Translations under genes and position numbers: made by a program
Notes under the pieces: generated by a model
What the model was told of the DNA's origin: nothing
The model's database searches: none
Seen by the model: the letters and a program-made list of their open reading frames with translations, nothing else
NCBI GenBank assembly: GCA_937957685.1
Contig: CALGAO010000039.1
Span: 1 to 13,840, forward strand
Direction: 5' to 3'
Source of the DNA: an uncultured Paenibacillaceae bacterium
Lineage (GTDB): Bacteria > Bacillota > Bacilli > Paenibacillales > DA-C8
DNA length: 13,840 bases
Shown: positions 7,718 through 13,761 of the stretch, one piece after another
Layout: every line of letters starts with the position of its first letter
Numbering within the stretch: position 1 is the first letter of the stretch

Positions 7718-7741
7718 ATATTCCGATGTCGAGCGATGTTG

Positions 7742-7747
7742 TATAAT
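7742..7747 (+). promoter_or_regulatory. -10 box of the hydroxylase promoter
   Basis: TATAAT lies 63 bases before the start codon at 7811. No good -35 is found at 15-18 bases upstream (the best is TTCCGA, 7721-7726, spacer 15). Together with the tandem repeat upstream, this suggests an activator-dependent promoter. A near match to the Spo0A box core (TGTCGAG, 7727-7733) lies in the spacer. Confidence 0.45.
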
Positions 7748-7751
7748 AGTA

Positions 7752-7784
7752 GATAGAGAAAGACATTTTTTGTCAGAATCTATC
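7752..7784 (+). promoter_or_regulatory. Symmetric leader dyad before the hydroxylase gene
   Basis: The outer arms are GATAGA (7752-7757) and TCTATC (7779-7784). The inner arms are GACA (7762-7765) and TGTC (7771-7774) around five Ts. The internal loop, GAAA opposite AGAA, could form non-canonical G-A pairs. It starts five bases after the -10, so it would be at the very 5' end of the transcript or act as a DNA operator. It matches no riboswitch class I recognise. Confidence 0.35.
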
Positions 7785-7810
7785 ATCCTGTTATCGTAGA
7801 GGTGAGAGAT

Positions 7811-8458
7811 ATGAGCGAGGAGTCATCAATCTTGCCGATCCAACCCTACTACTCGCTCGATGACCGCACCGTGGCGGCGACGGTGCTGCACCCGGAGCCT
7901 CTGATCATGAGGCTGGAAGGGGTGCTGACTGACGAGGAATGCCAGCAGTTGATCGAATTGGCCGCTCCGCGCCTGAAAGAGTCCAGGCTGGTCAACAAGG
8001 TGGTCAGCGAGATTCGCACGAGCCGCGGCATGTTCTTCGATGAGATGGAGAGCCCATTCATCCAGCGCATCGAGAACCGGATCTCCCAACTGATGAACGT
8101 GCCGATCGAACATGCGGAAGGCTTGCAGGTCCTCCACTATGGGCCTGGGCAGGAGTACCGGGCGCACTATGATTTCTTCAACCCGAACAGCCCTTCGGCG
8201 AGAAACAACCGGATCAGCACGCTGGTGATCTACCTGAACGATGTGGAGGAAGGGGGAGAGACCGTATTCCCCCTGTTGGAGCTGGCGGTGAAGCCGAAGC
8301 GCGGGACTGCGGTCTATTTTGAATATTTCTATCGCGATCAGGAGATCAACAAACTGACCTTGCACAGCAGCGTGCCTGTCGTACGCGGCGAGAAGTGGGT
8401 CGCCACCCAATGGATGCGCAGGCAGCGGATCCGTGAGATCAGCTCGATCCCTGGTTAA
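7811..8458 (+). CDS. Prolyl 4-hydroxylase, Fe(II)/2-oxoglutarate dioxygenase
   Basis: The 215-residue protein is a complete P4H-type oxygenase of about the same length as the Bacillus anthracis enzyme. The N-terminal segment GVLTDEECQQLIELA (37-51) is typical of the family. The iron triad is H119 and D121 in YRAHYDFF plus H185 in LTLHSSVPV, and K195 in RGEKWVATQWM would bind the 2-oxoglutarate carboxylate. YLNDVEEGGETVFP (141-154) is the family hallmark in the jelly-roll core. Such enzymes hydroxylate proline in proteins or peptides, using oxygen and releasing succinate and CO2. No signal peptide is seen, so it acts in the cytoplasm. ATG 7811 is preferred over GTG 7802, which overlaps the AGAGGTG ribosome site at 7798-7804. 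The target is not known; the next gene downstream is a FliD-like protein. Confidence 0.93.
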   Translation: MSEESSILPIQPYYSLDDRTVAATVLHPEPLIMRLEGVLTDEECQQLIELAAPRLKESRLVNKVVSEIRTSRGMFFDEMESPFIQRIENRISQLMNVPIEHAEGLQVLHYGPGQEYRAHYDFFNPNSPSARNNRISTLVIYLNDVEEGGETVFPLLELAVKPKRGTAVYFEYFYRDQEINKLTLHSSVPVVRGEKWVATQWMRRQRIREISSIPG

Positions 8459-8468
8459 AGCCTGGAAA

Positions 8469-8489
8469 ATGTTAAAGTTTTCTTAACAT
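8469..8489. promoter_or_regulatory. Inverted repeat between hydroxylase and FliD-like genes
   Basis: The perfect seven-base arms ATGTTAA (8469-8475) and TTAACAT (8483-8489) flank a seven-base spacer. It begins 11 bases after the hydroxylase stop. There is no GC stem or U-run, so a DNA-binding site is more likely than a terminator, and both genes could still share a transcript. Confidence 0.35.
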
Positions 8490-8497
8490 ATCGACAT
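8473..8497 (+). promoter_or_regulatory. Weak candidate sigma-D-type promoter for the FliD-like gene
   Basis: TAAA (8473-8476) and ATCGACAT (8490-8497, five of eight to GCCGATAT) are 13 bases apart, against about 15 in the flagellar sigma-D consensus of Bacillus. It overlaps the inverted repeat. I looked for it because the gene is flagellar-like, so treat it as suggestive only. Confidence 0.2.
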
Positions 8498-8608
8498 CAT
8501 TCGAATATTTCGTGATAGCATGGAAGAAGAATGGAGATGATCATCTAATCATCGCGCGACAGCTACGAACCTCAAGCATGGACCATGTCGATGGGAAAGG
8601 AGGAACGG

Positions 8609-9880
8609 ATGATCTACCCGAAGATGAATCTGTACAACTCTTACAACACGTACCTCATGTTCCAGACTATCACCAGGACAAATGCATGGACCCCGACGAC
8701 TTCCTATCACCAGGGAGACAAGAGGACCCTCATCTCGCAGATGTTCTCGCATAGTGCGTCTTATGAGCAATATATGAAGAATGCCGCTACCGGCATCGCC
8801 AACTTTCTGAAAGCCTCGCTGAAGATGCAGGAATCGGCGCGGGAGCTCCTGGACAAGGAGACTTCGGCCTTCCAGGCGAGGACAACGGAATCCTCGGACA
8901 GCAAGACGGTGACCGCATCGGCATCAGACGGGGCTGCTGTCGGATCCTATGCGGTGAAGGTGGAATCGATCGCCACTGAGCAGATCAACAGCGGAACGTC
9001 CCTGTCGAAGTCAGATGCGACGACGGTGAGCTCCGGAGTAAACGAGTTCAATATCACCATCGGCGGCAAGACGACGAAGGTATCGGCGGCCATCTCCGCC
9101 AGCGATACCAACGAACAGGCGCTGACCAAGCTGCGGGATGCGATCAACCAGGCGAAGACAGGAGTCACCGCATCGGTCGTCACCGACCAGGAGACCGGCA
9201 AGATCAGGCTGGAGCTGCGCAGTGACAGGACAGGGACGGACTATGCCTTCGAAGTGGAGGATGTAACCGGCCAGACGATGGCGGCGACAGGGGTTACCCA
9301 GGTCACGCGGCAGGCCACCAATGCATCCTACAGGGTGAACGGAGGCCCGCTGCAAACGTCGCAATCGAACACGATCGAGCTGGAGAAGGGCAAGGTGACG
9401 GCAACGCTGGCAGCGCCATCTTCGGAGACGGTGAACATTCTGGTCAGAGCGGATTCGGACAAGATCCTGTCTCAGGTCAAGGAGCTGGTGTCGAACTACA
9501 ATGCGATGTTCGGCCGACTGAAGGAAGCTGGAGGAGTCATGAATGCCTCTGTTCGCCATGGCCTGGATGCTGTCTTCTCTTTATCGGCTTACGAGCGATT
9601 CGGCATCACCCGCCATGCGGACGGGACGCTCCGACTGAATGAGGAACAGCTGAAGAGGAGCCTGGACGTGAACTTCGAGCAAACCTCGAGAGCGATCATC
9701 GGCAGGTACGGTCTGGCAGAGCGGCTGTCCGCGGCAGCGGAGCGATTCCATGAGGTGCCGGCCAGCAGCCTGCTGAACAACAAGGCCCGCCAGCTTCAGC
9801 ATCTCGCGATGTACCAGCGATCGATGCAGATGTGGATGTCGCCATCCGGCAGCGGCTGGCTGATGAATATGCTGCTCTGA
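8609..9880 (+). CDS. FliD-like flagellar hook-associated protein 2 family protein, orphan
   Basis: The 423-residue protein has several FliD traits. KTVTASASDGAAVGSYAVKV (99-118) matches the opening of the FliD N-terminal repeat region. INQAKTGVTASVVTDQETGK with RLELRSDRTG (179-209) is the next conserved block. LVSNYNAMFGRL (293-304) and FGITRHADGTLRLNEEQL (331-348) are typical of the C-terminal domain, and the end SGWLMNMLL (415-423) recalls the hydrophobic C-terminus of cap proteins. The first 95 residues differ: instead of the usual GLATGMDT start there is a Tyr-rich segment (MIYPKMNLYNSYNTY). True FliD caps the filament and helps flagellin fold outside the cell. No signal peptide is visible, so flagellar-type export is likely. 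The start at 8609 is fixed by AAAGGAGG at 8596-8603. No other flagellar gene is nearby. Confidence 0.75.
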   Translation: MIYPKMNLYNSYNTYLMFQTITRTNAWTPTTSYHQGDKRTLISQMFSHSASYEQYMKNAATGIANFLKASLKMQESARELLDKETSAFQARTTESSDSKTVTASASDGAAVGSYAVKVESIATEQINSGTSLSKSDATTVSSGVNEFNITIGGKTTKVSAAISASDTNEQALTKLRDAINQAKTGVTASVVTDQETGKIRLELRSDRTGTDYAFEVEDVTGQTMAATGVTQVTRQATNASYRVNGGPLQTSQSNTIELEKGKVTATLAAPSSETVNILVRADSDKILSQVKELVSNYNAMFGRLKEAGGVMNASVRHGLDAVFSLSAYERFGITRHADGTLRLNEEQLKRSLDVNFEQTSRAIIGRYGLAERLSAAAERFHEVPASSLLNNKARQLQHLAMYQRSMQMWMSPSGSGWLMNMLL

Positions 9881-9901
9881 TGGCAGTCAAGGATGGAGAC
9901 G

Positions 9902-9946
9902 AGGCCGCCGGAAGGTCAGAGAGGAACTGACTGACGGGCGGCCTTT
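9902..9946 (+). terminator. Terminator after the FliD-like gene
   Basis: A perfect eight-base outer stem (9902-9909 with 9937-9944) encloses a second stem, GTCAG (9915-9919) with CTGAC (9927-9931), followed by a short T stretch. It begins 21 bases after the stop codon. The T-run is only three long, so efficiency is uncertain. Confidence 0.65.
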
Positions 9947-10046
9947 GTGCGTTCATCGTGAGGTTGTCAGACGAACTGGTGCATATTTCCGTCTGTCATG
10001 GTCCAGAATAAACAGCGATTCCTGTAAGCCAAAGGAGGACAGACAG

Positions 10047-10247
10047 ATGGAAGCAGACAAGAACCTGCGGAATGTCGTGGATGAGCTGGAACATACGCCG
10101 GTCAATGCGCATGAGGCGCAGCAGCTCAACCAGGACAAGAAGGATCGCCGCAAGCGGGCGATGGATGGCAAGACGGACTATCAGGAGAATGAAAATATGT
10201 ACAGTGAAAAGAATGACAGCCAGATAACCAGTCAACAGCAGGGGTGA
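10047..10247 (+). CDS. Small hydrophilic protein of unknown function, 66 residues
   Basis: I do not recognise this family. The protein is rich in charged and amide residues, has no membrane segment, no signal peptide and no cysteine. A predicted helix with mixed charges (residues 4-16, then AHEAQQLNQDKKDRRKRAMD at 21-40) is followed by a disordered, Gln/Asn/Ser-rich tail. The start is very well supported by AAAGGAGG at 10031-10038, eight bases ahead of ATG, and a terminator follows five bases after the stop, so it is a single-gene transcript. A longer in-frame reading from 9945 is discounted because it would begin within the preceding terminator. Its composition recalls small acidic/basic proteins of spore formers, but that is only an impression. 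Confidence 0.75.
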   Translation: MEADKNLRNVVDELEHTPVNAHEAQQLNQDKKDRRKRAMDGKTDYQENENMYSEKNDSQITSQQQG

Positions 10248-10251
10248 CAAT

Positions 10252-10276
10252 AAGGGGCCTATGAAGGGCCCTTTTT
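10252..10276 (+). terminator. Intrinsic terminator after the 66-residue gene
   Basis: AAGGGGCC (10252-10259) pairs with GGGCCCTT (10266-10273) apart from one G-G mismatch, and five Ts (10272-10276) follow. It ends the short transcript from 10047 and separates it from the next gene. Confidence 0.75.
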
Positions 10277-10333
10277 GGCGAAAAAGAAGAGAAGGCATCC
10301 CATCTGGGATTCACGCCCTATGGCATTCTTCAA

Positions 10334-11443
10334 GTGAACAGTGAAATCGGCAACAGCGGTATTGGCCTGTACTCCTGCGTGCTGGAGGACACCCGTTTCG
10401 AAGTGATCGGTGAATGTTGCATCAAGCTGCTTCCCGAATCGCTCACCTGGAGAACACAGATTCACGGCTTCGGCATGTCTTGGTCGCCGACTGACTATTC
10501 GAAGGCTGGTCAAGGATGGGTCAACCCGATGCCACCGTCACTGGTGCCTGAGCCGCAGCAATATGCGGTTGTTCTGGGCCAGGTTCGGGATTGCCGAATC
10601 TTGGGAGAGCATCATGGCGGGGCGCGTATAAGTCCGCATCAGCCGAAAGGCAAAATGGCCTGGATTCAAAAGTTATGGGGCGTCAACGATCTATCCGGAT
10701 TCAAGGACATGCGATATGTCGACATCATCGAACGCGATTATGATGTGATTGATCATTTGTCTGTCCAATCACTTCTGTATAATGATATTCGAACACACAC
10801 GCGGAATCCGATCGTATCCGGCCAGTTGCTCAACACCAATCATGCATCGTGGAAGGTGGAAAACGGGACTTTGGAGATCGCCAAATCCTATCCGCCCCTT
10901 CCGAGAAGTGTGGAGCAGCTCTACGGCAAACATCCGCCAACAGTGTTCAAGTTTACTCCCAACGGGAAAGGCGAGCCAAGGGTGATCATTCCATTTCTGA
11001 ATCGCGGTCCGGGGAGCAAGTATAAGGGCACCATGAATGTGCAAGCGTTGGTGGTCAATGAACAGGGCCATCAAGTACGGTTCCATCTTCGATATCGGGA
11101 TCTCCGCGATGCCGAAGGGAACATCTATTCCAAGTATTCTACGGACGGATATACGCAATGGCACGAAGTCGTGATGCAAGGTTCGAAAGCGCCTGATAAG
11201 GCCGACGCCGCCTATTGGGATCTGCGGATGATCTTCATGAAGTCCGCAACCTCCTACTATTTCCTGACTCCGATCGTCAGCGAAGACCTCCTGCGTCCAT
11301 ACTCACCATATATGCATCCCAACCTTCATGATGATTTCGAGATCACAAGCAACACGAGTGGCGTAATCCTGCGTTCGCCGGACGGGTCGCGGTGGCGAAT
11401 TCGTGTCGACAACTCGGGCAATCTATCCACCAAGAAACTCTAG
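10334..11443 (+). CDS. Phage tail/baseplate-like structural protein, possibly 5'-truncated
   Basis: No catalytic motif or membrane segment is seen in these 369 residues. The last 20 or so, from GVILRSPDGS to NSGNLSTKKL, match the C-terminal motif (SPdGtrwrI.VdnsGnLs) of tail fibre and minor structural proteins of Firmicute phages. The part at about 155-275 (from PIVSGQLLNT to GYTQWHEVV) looks like a beta-rich, possibly carbohydrate-binding domain. The GTG at 10334 has no ribosome site. The same frame stays open upstream to 10265 and still reads like protein (GFTPYGILQV just before), so the true start was lost or is unusual; CTG 10304, eight bases after GAAGG, is one option. Base use is visibly less GC-rich than in neighbours. 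No other phage gene is present, so it may be a prophage relic or a domesticated gene. Confidence 0.6.
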   Translation: MNSEIGNSGIGLYSCVLEDTRFEVIGECCIKLLPESLTWRTQIHGFGMSWSPTDYSKAGQGWVNPMPPSLVPEPQQYAVVLGQVRDCRILGEHHGGARISPHQPKGKMAWIQKLWGVNDLSGFKDMRYVDIIERDYDVIDHLSVQSLLYNDIRTHTRNPIVSGQLLNTNHASWKVENGTLEIAKSYPPLPRSVEQLYGKHPPTVFKFTPNGKGEPRVIIPFLNRGPGSKYKGTMNVQALVVNEQGHQVRFHLRYRDLRDAEGNIYSKYSTDGYTQWHEVVMQGSKAPDKADAAYWDLRMIFMKSATSYYFLTPIVSEDLLRPYSPYMHPNLHDDFEITSNTSGVILRSPDGSRWRIRVDNSGNLSTKKL

Positions 11444-11448
11444 GCAAG

Positions 11449-11476
11449 CGCGCGCCGGTTATACCGGTGCGCGTTT
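11449..11476 (+). terminator. Strong hairpin terminator after the phage-like gene
   Basis: An 11-pair stem (11449-11459 with 11463-11473, one G-T pair) closes a three-base TAT loop, followed by TTTC. It lies six bases after the stop codon. The U-run is short but the stem is very GC-rich. Confidence 0.7.
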
Positions 11477-11597
11477 CATATGGGAGATCTTCATCTGCGG
11501 AATGTGGGCGAGGGGATGCGCAAGCAGCATCAAACAATTATCGGTATTCGTCTTAAAAATATGGTAAAATGTACCGGAGATCAATTATTGCAAGATT

Positions 11598-11635
11598 CGA
11601 TCGTTTTGTCGAATACTCTCGAAACAGCACGATCG
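11598..11635 (+). promoter_or_regulatory. Imperfect leader stem-loop before the cyclase gene
   Basis: The outer arms CGATCGT and ACGATCG are perfect, and TCGA (11609-11612) can pair with TCGA (11619-11622) inside. It lacks the conserved parts of a c-di-GMP riboswitch, so it is more likely an operator or a plain leader structure. Confidence 0.3.
11605..11613 (+). promoter_or_regulatory. Perfect Spo0A box (0A box) upstream of the cyclase gene
   Basis: TTTGTCGAA exactly matches the 0A-box consensus TTTGTCRAA. It is 71 bases before the cyclase start codon and lies inside a dyad with arms CGATCGT (11598-11604) and ACGATCG (11629-11635). Possible core promoter elements nearby are TAAAAT at 11565-11570 and TTGCAA at 11588-11593, both weak, so whether Spo0A would activate or block cannot be read. 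Confidence 0.4.
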
Positions 11636-11683
11636 TTGGCGTAGATATGGCATCGCATATCCCTGCGAAGGAACGGTGATGAT

Positions 11684-13228
11684 ATGAGCCTGGCTGCTAC
11701 GGTTGCGCCGATATTGACCCATCTGGTCCCCATTCTTTATTTTATCTACCTGCTGGTGGATATCCTGTCGCGTAACCGCAAGAGAATCGAATATCTGCTG
11801 GTCAGCGGGATCGTCGCCTGTTGTCTGTCTCTCTTTCTCGAAGAATTCGTCCGCCATTATCTCCCCATCGAATACAGCCCAATTCTTACGTCCGCGTGGT
11901 TCAGCGTCTCCGGCATCACCATCGTCGGTCTTGGCCTGCACCTGTTCACCCGGCTGACGGATATGGCGCACAAGCTCCCCGGATTCGTCTACCCTTACCT
12001 GTTCTATCTGCCGACCTTGCTGGTGGTTCTTAACCTGCTGTTCAATGACGAGATGGTGTCTGGCAGCGCCTTTCACCAGACCGAGCTCTGGAAGCTGCCG
12101 GTCTACAACTCCGCGTACTATATCGCCATGTTCGGAAGCAATGCGTTTAACGTGGTGTATATTCTCATCCTGTGGCGGGGGATCGCGAACACCGGCCAGC
12201 GTGAGCTTCGCGCCATCTACAGGGAGCTCATCTATGGCGTCCTGGTGACGATGTTCTTCAACCTGACGATCGGCGTCATCGACTTCAAGGGCTATCTGCC
12301 GCCTTATCCTTACATCTACGGCACTCTGATGTGGTGCGTGTTTCTGCAACGAACCATGCGGAGATATGAGTTTCTGAATCATGAGGAGGTCCATCTGTCG
12401 CAGCTGTTCAACGTGAGTCCCGTTGCCATCGTCCTCACCGATCTGGAGGGCAATGTGCGGGAGGCGAATCCGGCTGCCCGGAAGCTGTTCGAGGTGCTGA
12501 AGGTTCACCCTCGGAGCATCGGGAATCTGCTGCAGGGCGAGCTGCTGATCAGGATTCAGCATCGATTGCCGATCCAGGACGTGGCGATGACGGTGAGCAG
12601 CGGGGATACCAGGACCGAGCTCGTGATCGACGGCGATTACATATCGGTCGAGTACAAGCCGCATCTGATCCTGATCCTGCGTGATGTGACCGCGCAGATG
12701 GCGAAGGAGCAGGAGCTGATGTTCATGGCCTATCACGATATGCTGACGAAGCTGCCGAATCGGAAGTTCTTCTTCGACCGGTTCGAGAGCGCTTTGGCGG
12801 AGGCCAGAGATACCGGAGAGCGACTGGCGGTGCTGATGTTCGACCTGGACCGGTTCAAGGAGATCAATGACCACTACGGGCATCTGGTCGGCGACCAGGC
12901 TCTGGTCCAGGTGGCGGATTCGATTCGGGCCATCCTGACGGAGGAGGACTTCGCGGCGCGTCTTGGCGGCGATGAGTTCATCATCTTCTGTCGGAATGCC
13001 TCGAAGGAGCGGGTGACGGAGAAGATCGAGCAGCTGCGGACCCATCTGGCAGAGCATCCGCTCGTCGTGGATGAGAAAGCTCATCCTTTGCAGATCAGCA
13101 TCGGCGTGAGCTTCTATCCGGAGCACGGGCAGGACAGCGACACCCTCGTCAACCATGCGGACAAGGCGATGTACGAGGTGAAGCGGCGCGGGCGCGGAGA
13201 TTATGCGTTTGCCACGGGAGATGGTTGA
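11684..13228 (+). CDS. Membrane-bound diguanylate cyclase, 7TM-PAS-GGDEF
   Basis: Residues 1-225 contain about seven hydrophobic helices, the 7TM sensor found at the N-terminus of many Bacillales kinases and cyclases. A PAS domain spans about 236-340 (LFNVSPVAIVLTDLEGNVRE), and the GGDEF domain about 345-510. The active-site motif GGDEF is intact at 428-432. The metal and substrate residues are in FDLDRFKEINDHYGHLVGD (386-404), so the enzyme should turn two GTP into c-di-GMP. The inhibitory I-site, RxxD five residues before GGDEF, reads TEED (419-422), so its arginine is missing and product inhibition should be weak. AAGGA (11668-11672) and GGTGAT (11675-11680) precede ATG 11684. A Spo0A-box-like site lies in the leader. 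What the 7TM part senses is unknown. Confidence 0.93.
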   Translation: MSLAATVAPILTHLVPILYFIYLLVDILSRNRKRIEYLLVSGIVACCLSLFLEEFVRHYLPIEYSPILTSAWFSVSGITIVGLGLHLFTRLTDMAHKLPGFVYPYLFYLPTLLVVLNLLFNDEMVSGSAFHQTELWKLPVYNSAYYIAMFGSNAFNVVYILILWRGIANTGQRELRAIYRELIYGVLVTMFFNLTIGVIDFKGYLPPYPYIYGTLMWCVFLQRTMRRYEFLNHEEVHLSQLFNVSPVAIVLTDLEGNVREANPAARKLFEVLKVHPRSIGNLLQGELLIRIQHRLPIQDVAMTVSSGDTRTELVIDGDYISVEYKPHLILILRDVTAQMAKEQELMFMAYHDMLTKLPNRKFFFDRFESALAEARDTGERLAVLMFDLDRFKEINDHYGHLVGDQALVQVADSIRAILTEEDFAARLGGDEFIIFCRNASKERVTEKIEQLRTHLAEHPLVVDEKAHPLQISIGVSFYPEHGQDSDTLVNHADKAMYEVKRRGRGDYAFATGDG

Positions 13229-13236
13229 TGCCTTCA

Positions 13237-13428
13237 TTACATTGGGCCCCGAGAAGATGAGCGGGGCCTATCTTGTTGAGGAAAAAACTGATAGCGATTC
13301 ATCATAATCAGCTCCATCAGCTCTTCATCTGTCCAATGAACAAGAGATGGATTCTTTCGTTGCTTCTTGAAGATCTGTTTTTCCATGCGCTCGATCGCCC
13401 GTCTTTCGCGCGGTGAGAACCTTCGCAT
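13237..13428 (-). CDS. Small basic protein of unknown function, 63 residues
   Basis: The gene is convincing because an AAGGAGGTGA sequence (13441-13432), a near-complete match to the 16S anti-Shine-Dalgarno, lies directly before ATG 13428. The protein starts with a strongly basic segment (MRRFSPRERRAIERMEKQIF, then KKQRK) that should form an amphipathic helix. An acidic helix HWTDEELMELIMMNRYQFF (31-49) follows, and the end is basic and Ser-rich. There is no signal peptide or membrane segment. I do not recognise the family; the layout could suit a nucleic-acid-binding or small regulatory protein, but that is only a guess. It converges on the cyclase gene, and its last codons form the cyclase terminator, so the two transcripts may interfere. 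Confidence 0.8.
   Translation of the reverse strand: MRRFSPRERRAIERMEKQIFKKQRKNPSLVHWTDEELMELIMMNRYQFFPQQDRPRSSSRGPM
13243..13274 (+). terminator. Terminator of the cyclase gene, in the convergent overlap
   Basis: Nine pairs (GGCCCCG with CGGGGCC as the core, then a G-T and a T-A) close a ten-base loop, and TATCTT follows on the plus strand. The stem lies inside the last codons of the minus-strand gene at 13237-13428, so it serves the plus strand; past it on the minus strand there is no T-run. Confidence 0.6.
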
Positions 13429-13555
13429 AAGTCACCTCCTTCATCTCCTCTCATTCTGGCTCCATAACCCGTCATCTCTTTCCGCTGGAATGAAACGCTA
13501 TGATTGTTACCATATAGACACAGGTCGTTCCGATGAAATCCCTGTACATCATAAT

Positions 13556-13587
13556 ATTCAACTCAATTCCAATTCAACTCAATTCCA
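13556..13587 (+). repeat. Perfect 16-bp tandem duplication
   Basis: ATTCAACTCAATTCCA occurs twice without a gap. It lies about 130 bases upstream of the minus-strand 63-residue gene and next to TATTAT (13556-13551 on the minus strand), a possible -10 for that gene. It may be paired binding sites or a simple slippage duplication. Confidence 0.6.
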
Positions 13588-13678
13588 TTTTATAGGCAGA
13601 GGGGGAGTGGGTGAAGAAGACTTCCTCTCCTTGTAAGAGTGAATAAGACAGCCTATGCAGTTGGTGACGCTGTTGTAT

Positions 13679-13695
13679 TGATAGTTCGACTATCA
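13679..13695. repeat. Short perfect hairpin or operator dyad
   Basis: TGATAGT (13679-13685) and ACTATCA (13689-13695) are perfect arms around TCG. No U-run follows, so a terminator is unlikely. Confidence 0.3.
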
Positions 13696-13761
13696 CTGTC
13701 GGGGGATGTTGGCCTATAACGTCGATACGCTGCTACCTTACAAGTTAGATGAAGTTTGTTA

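Larger units (their letters stand above)
7344..7810. other. 467-base gap between the Bcr gene and the hydroxylase gene
   Basis: This stretch holds divergent AT-rich promoter sequence near 7450-7485, a small GC hairpin at 7542-7558, the doubtful ORF at 7562-7702, a seven-T run at about 7688-7694 with no good stem before it, a tandem repeat at 7698-7717, a -10 box at 7742 and a leader dyad at 7752-7784. No well-supported gene is present. Confidence 0.6.

Noticed and set aside
10038..10046. GACAGACAG identical to part of the TetR-promoter operator, and a related inverted pair at 9965-9998
   Set aside because: At 10038 it lies within the ribosome-site spacer without a second arm. The pair at 9965-9998 has a 17-base gap and one mismatch. 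A shared regulator is not supported.
11598..11680. c-di-GMP riboswitch before the cyclase gene
   Set aside because: No GEMM-type conserved core is present; there is only a simple imperfect stem.
11585..13237. 550-codon open frame on the minus strand opposite the cyclase gene
   Set aside because: It is the antisense shadow of a high-GC gene: it is rich in His, Arg, Gln and Asp, has no domain, and its start and end fit no ribosome site. The plus-strand reading has clear 7TM, PAS and GGDEF motifs.
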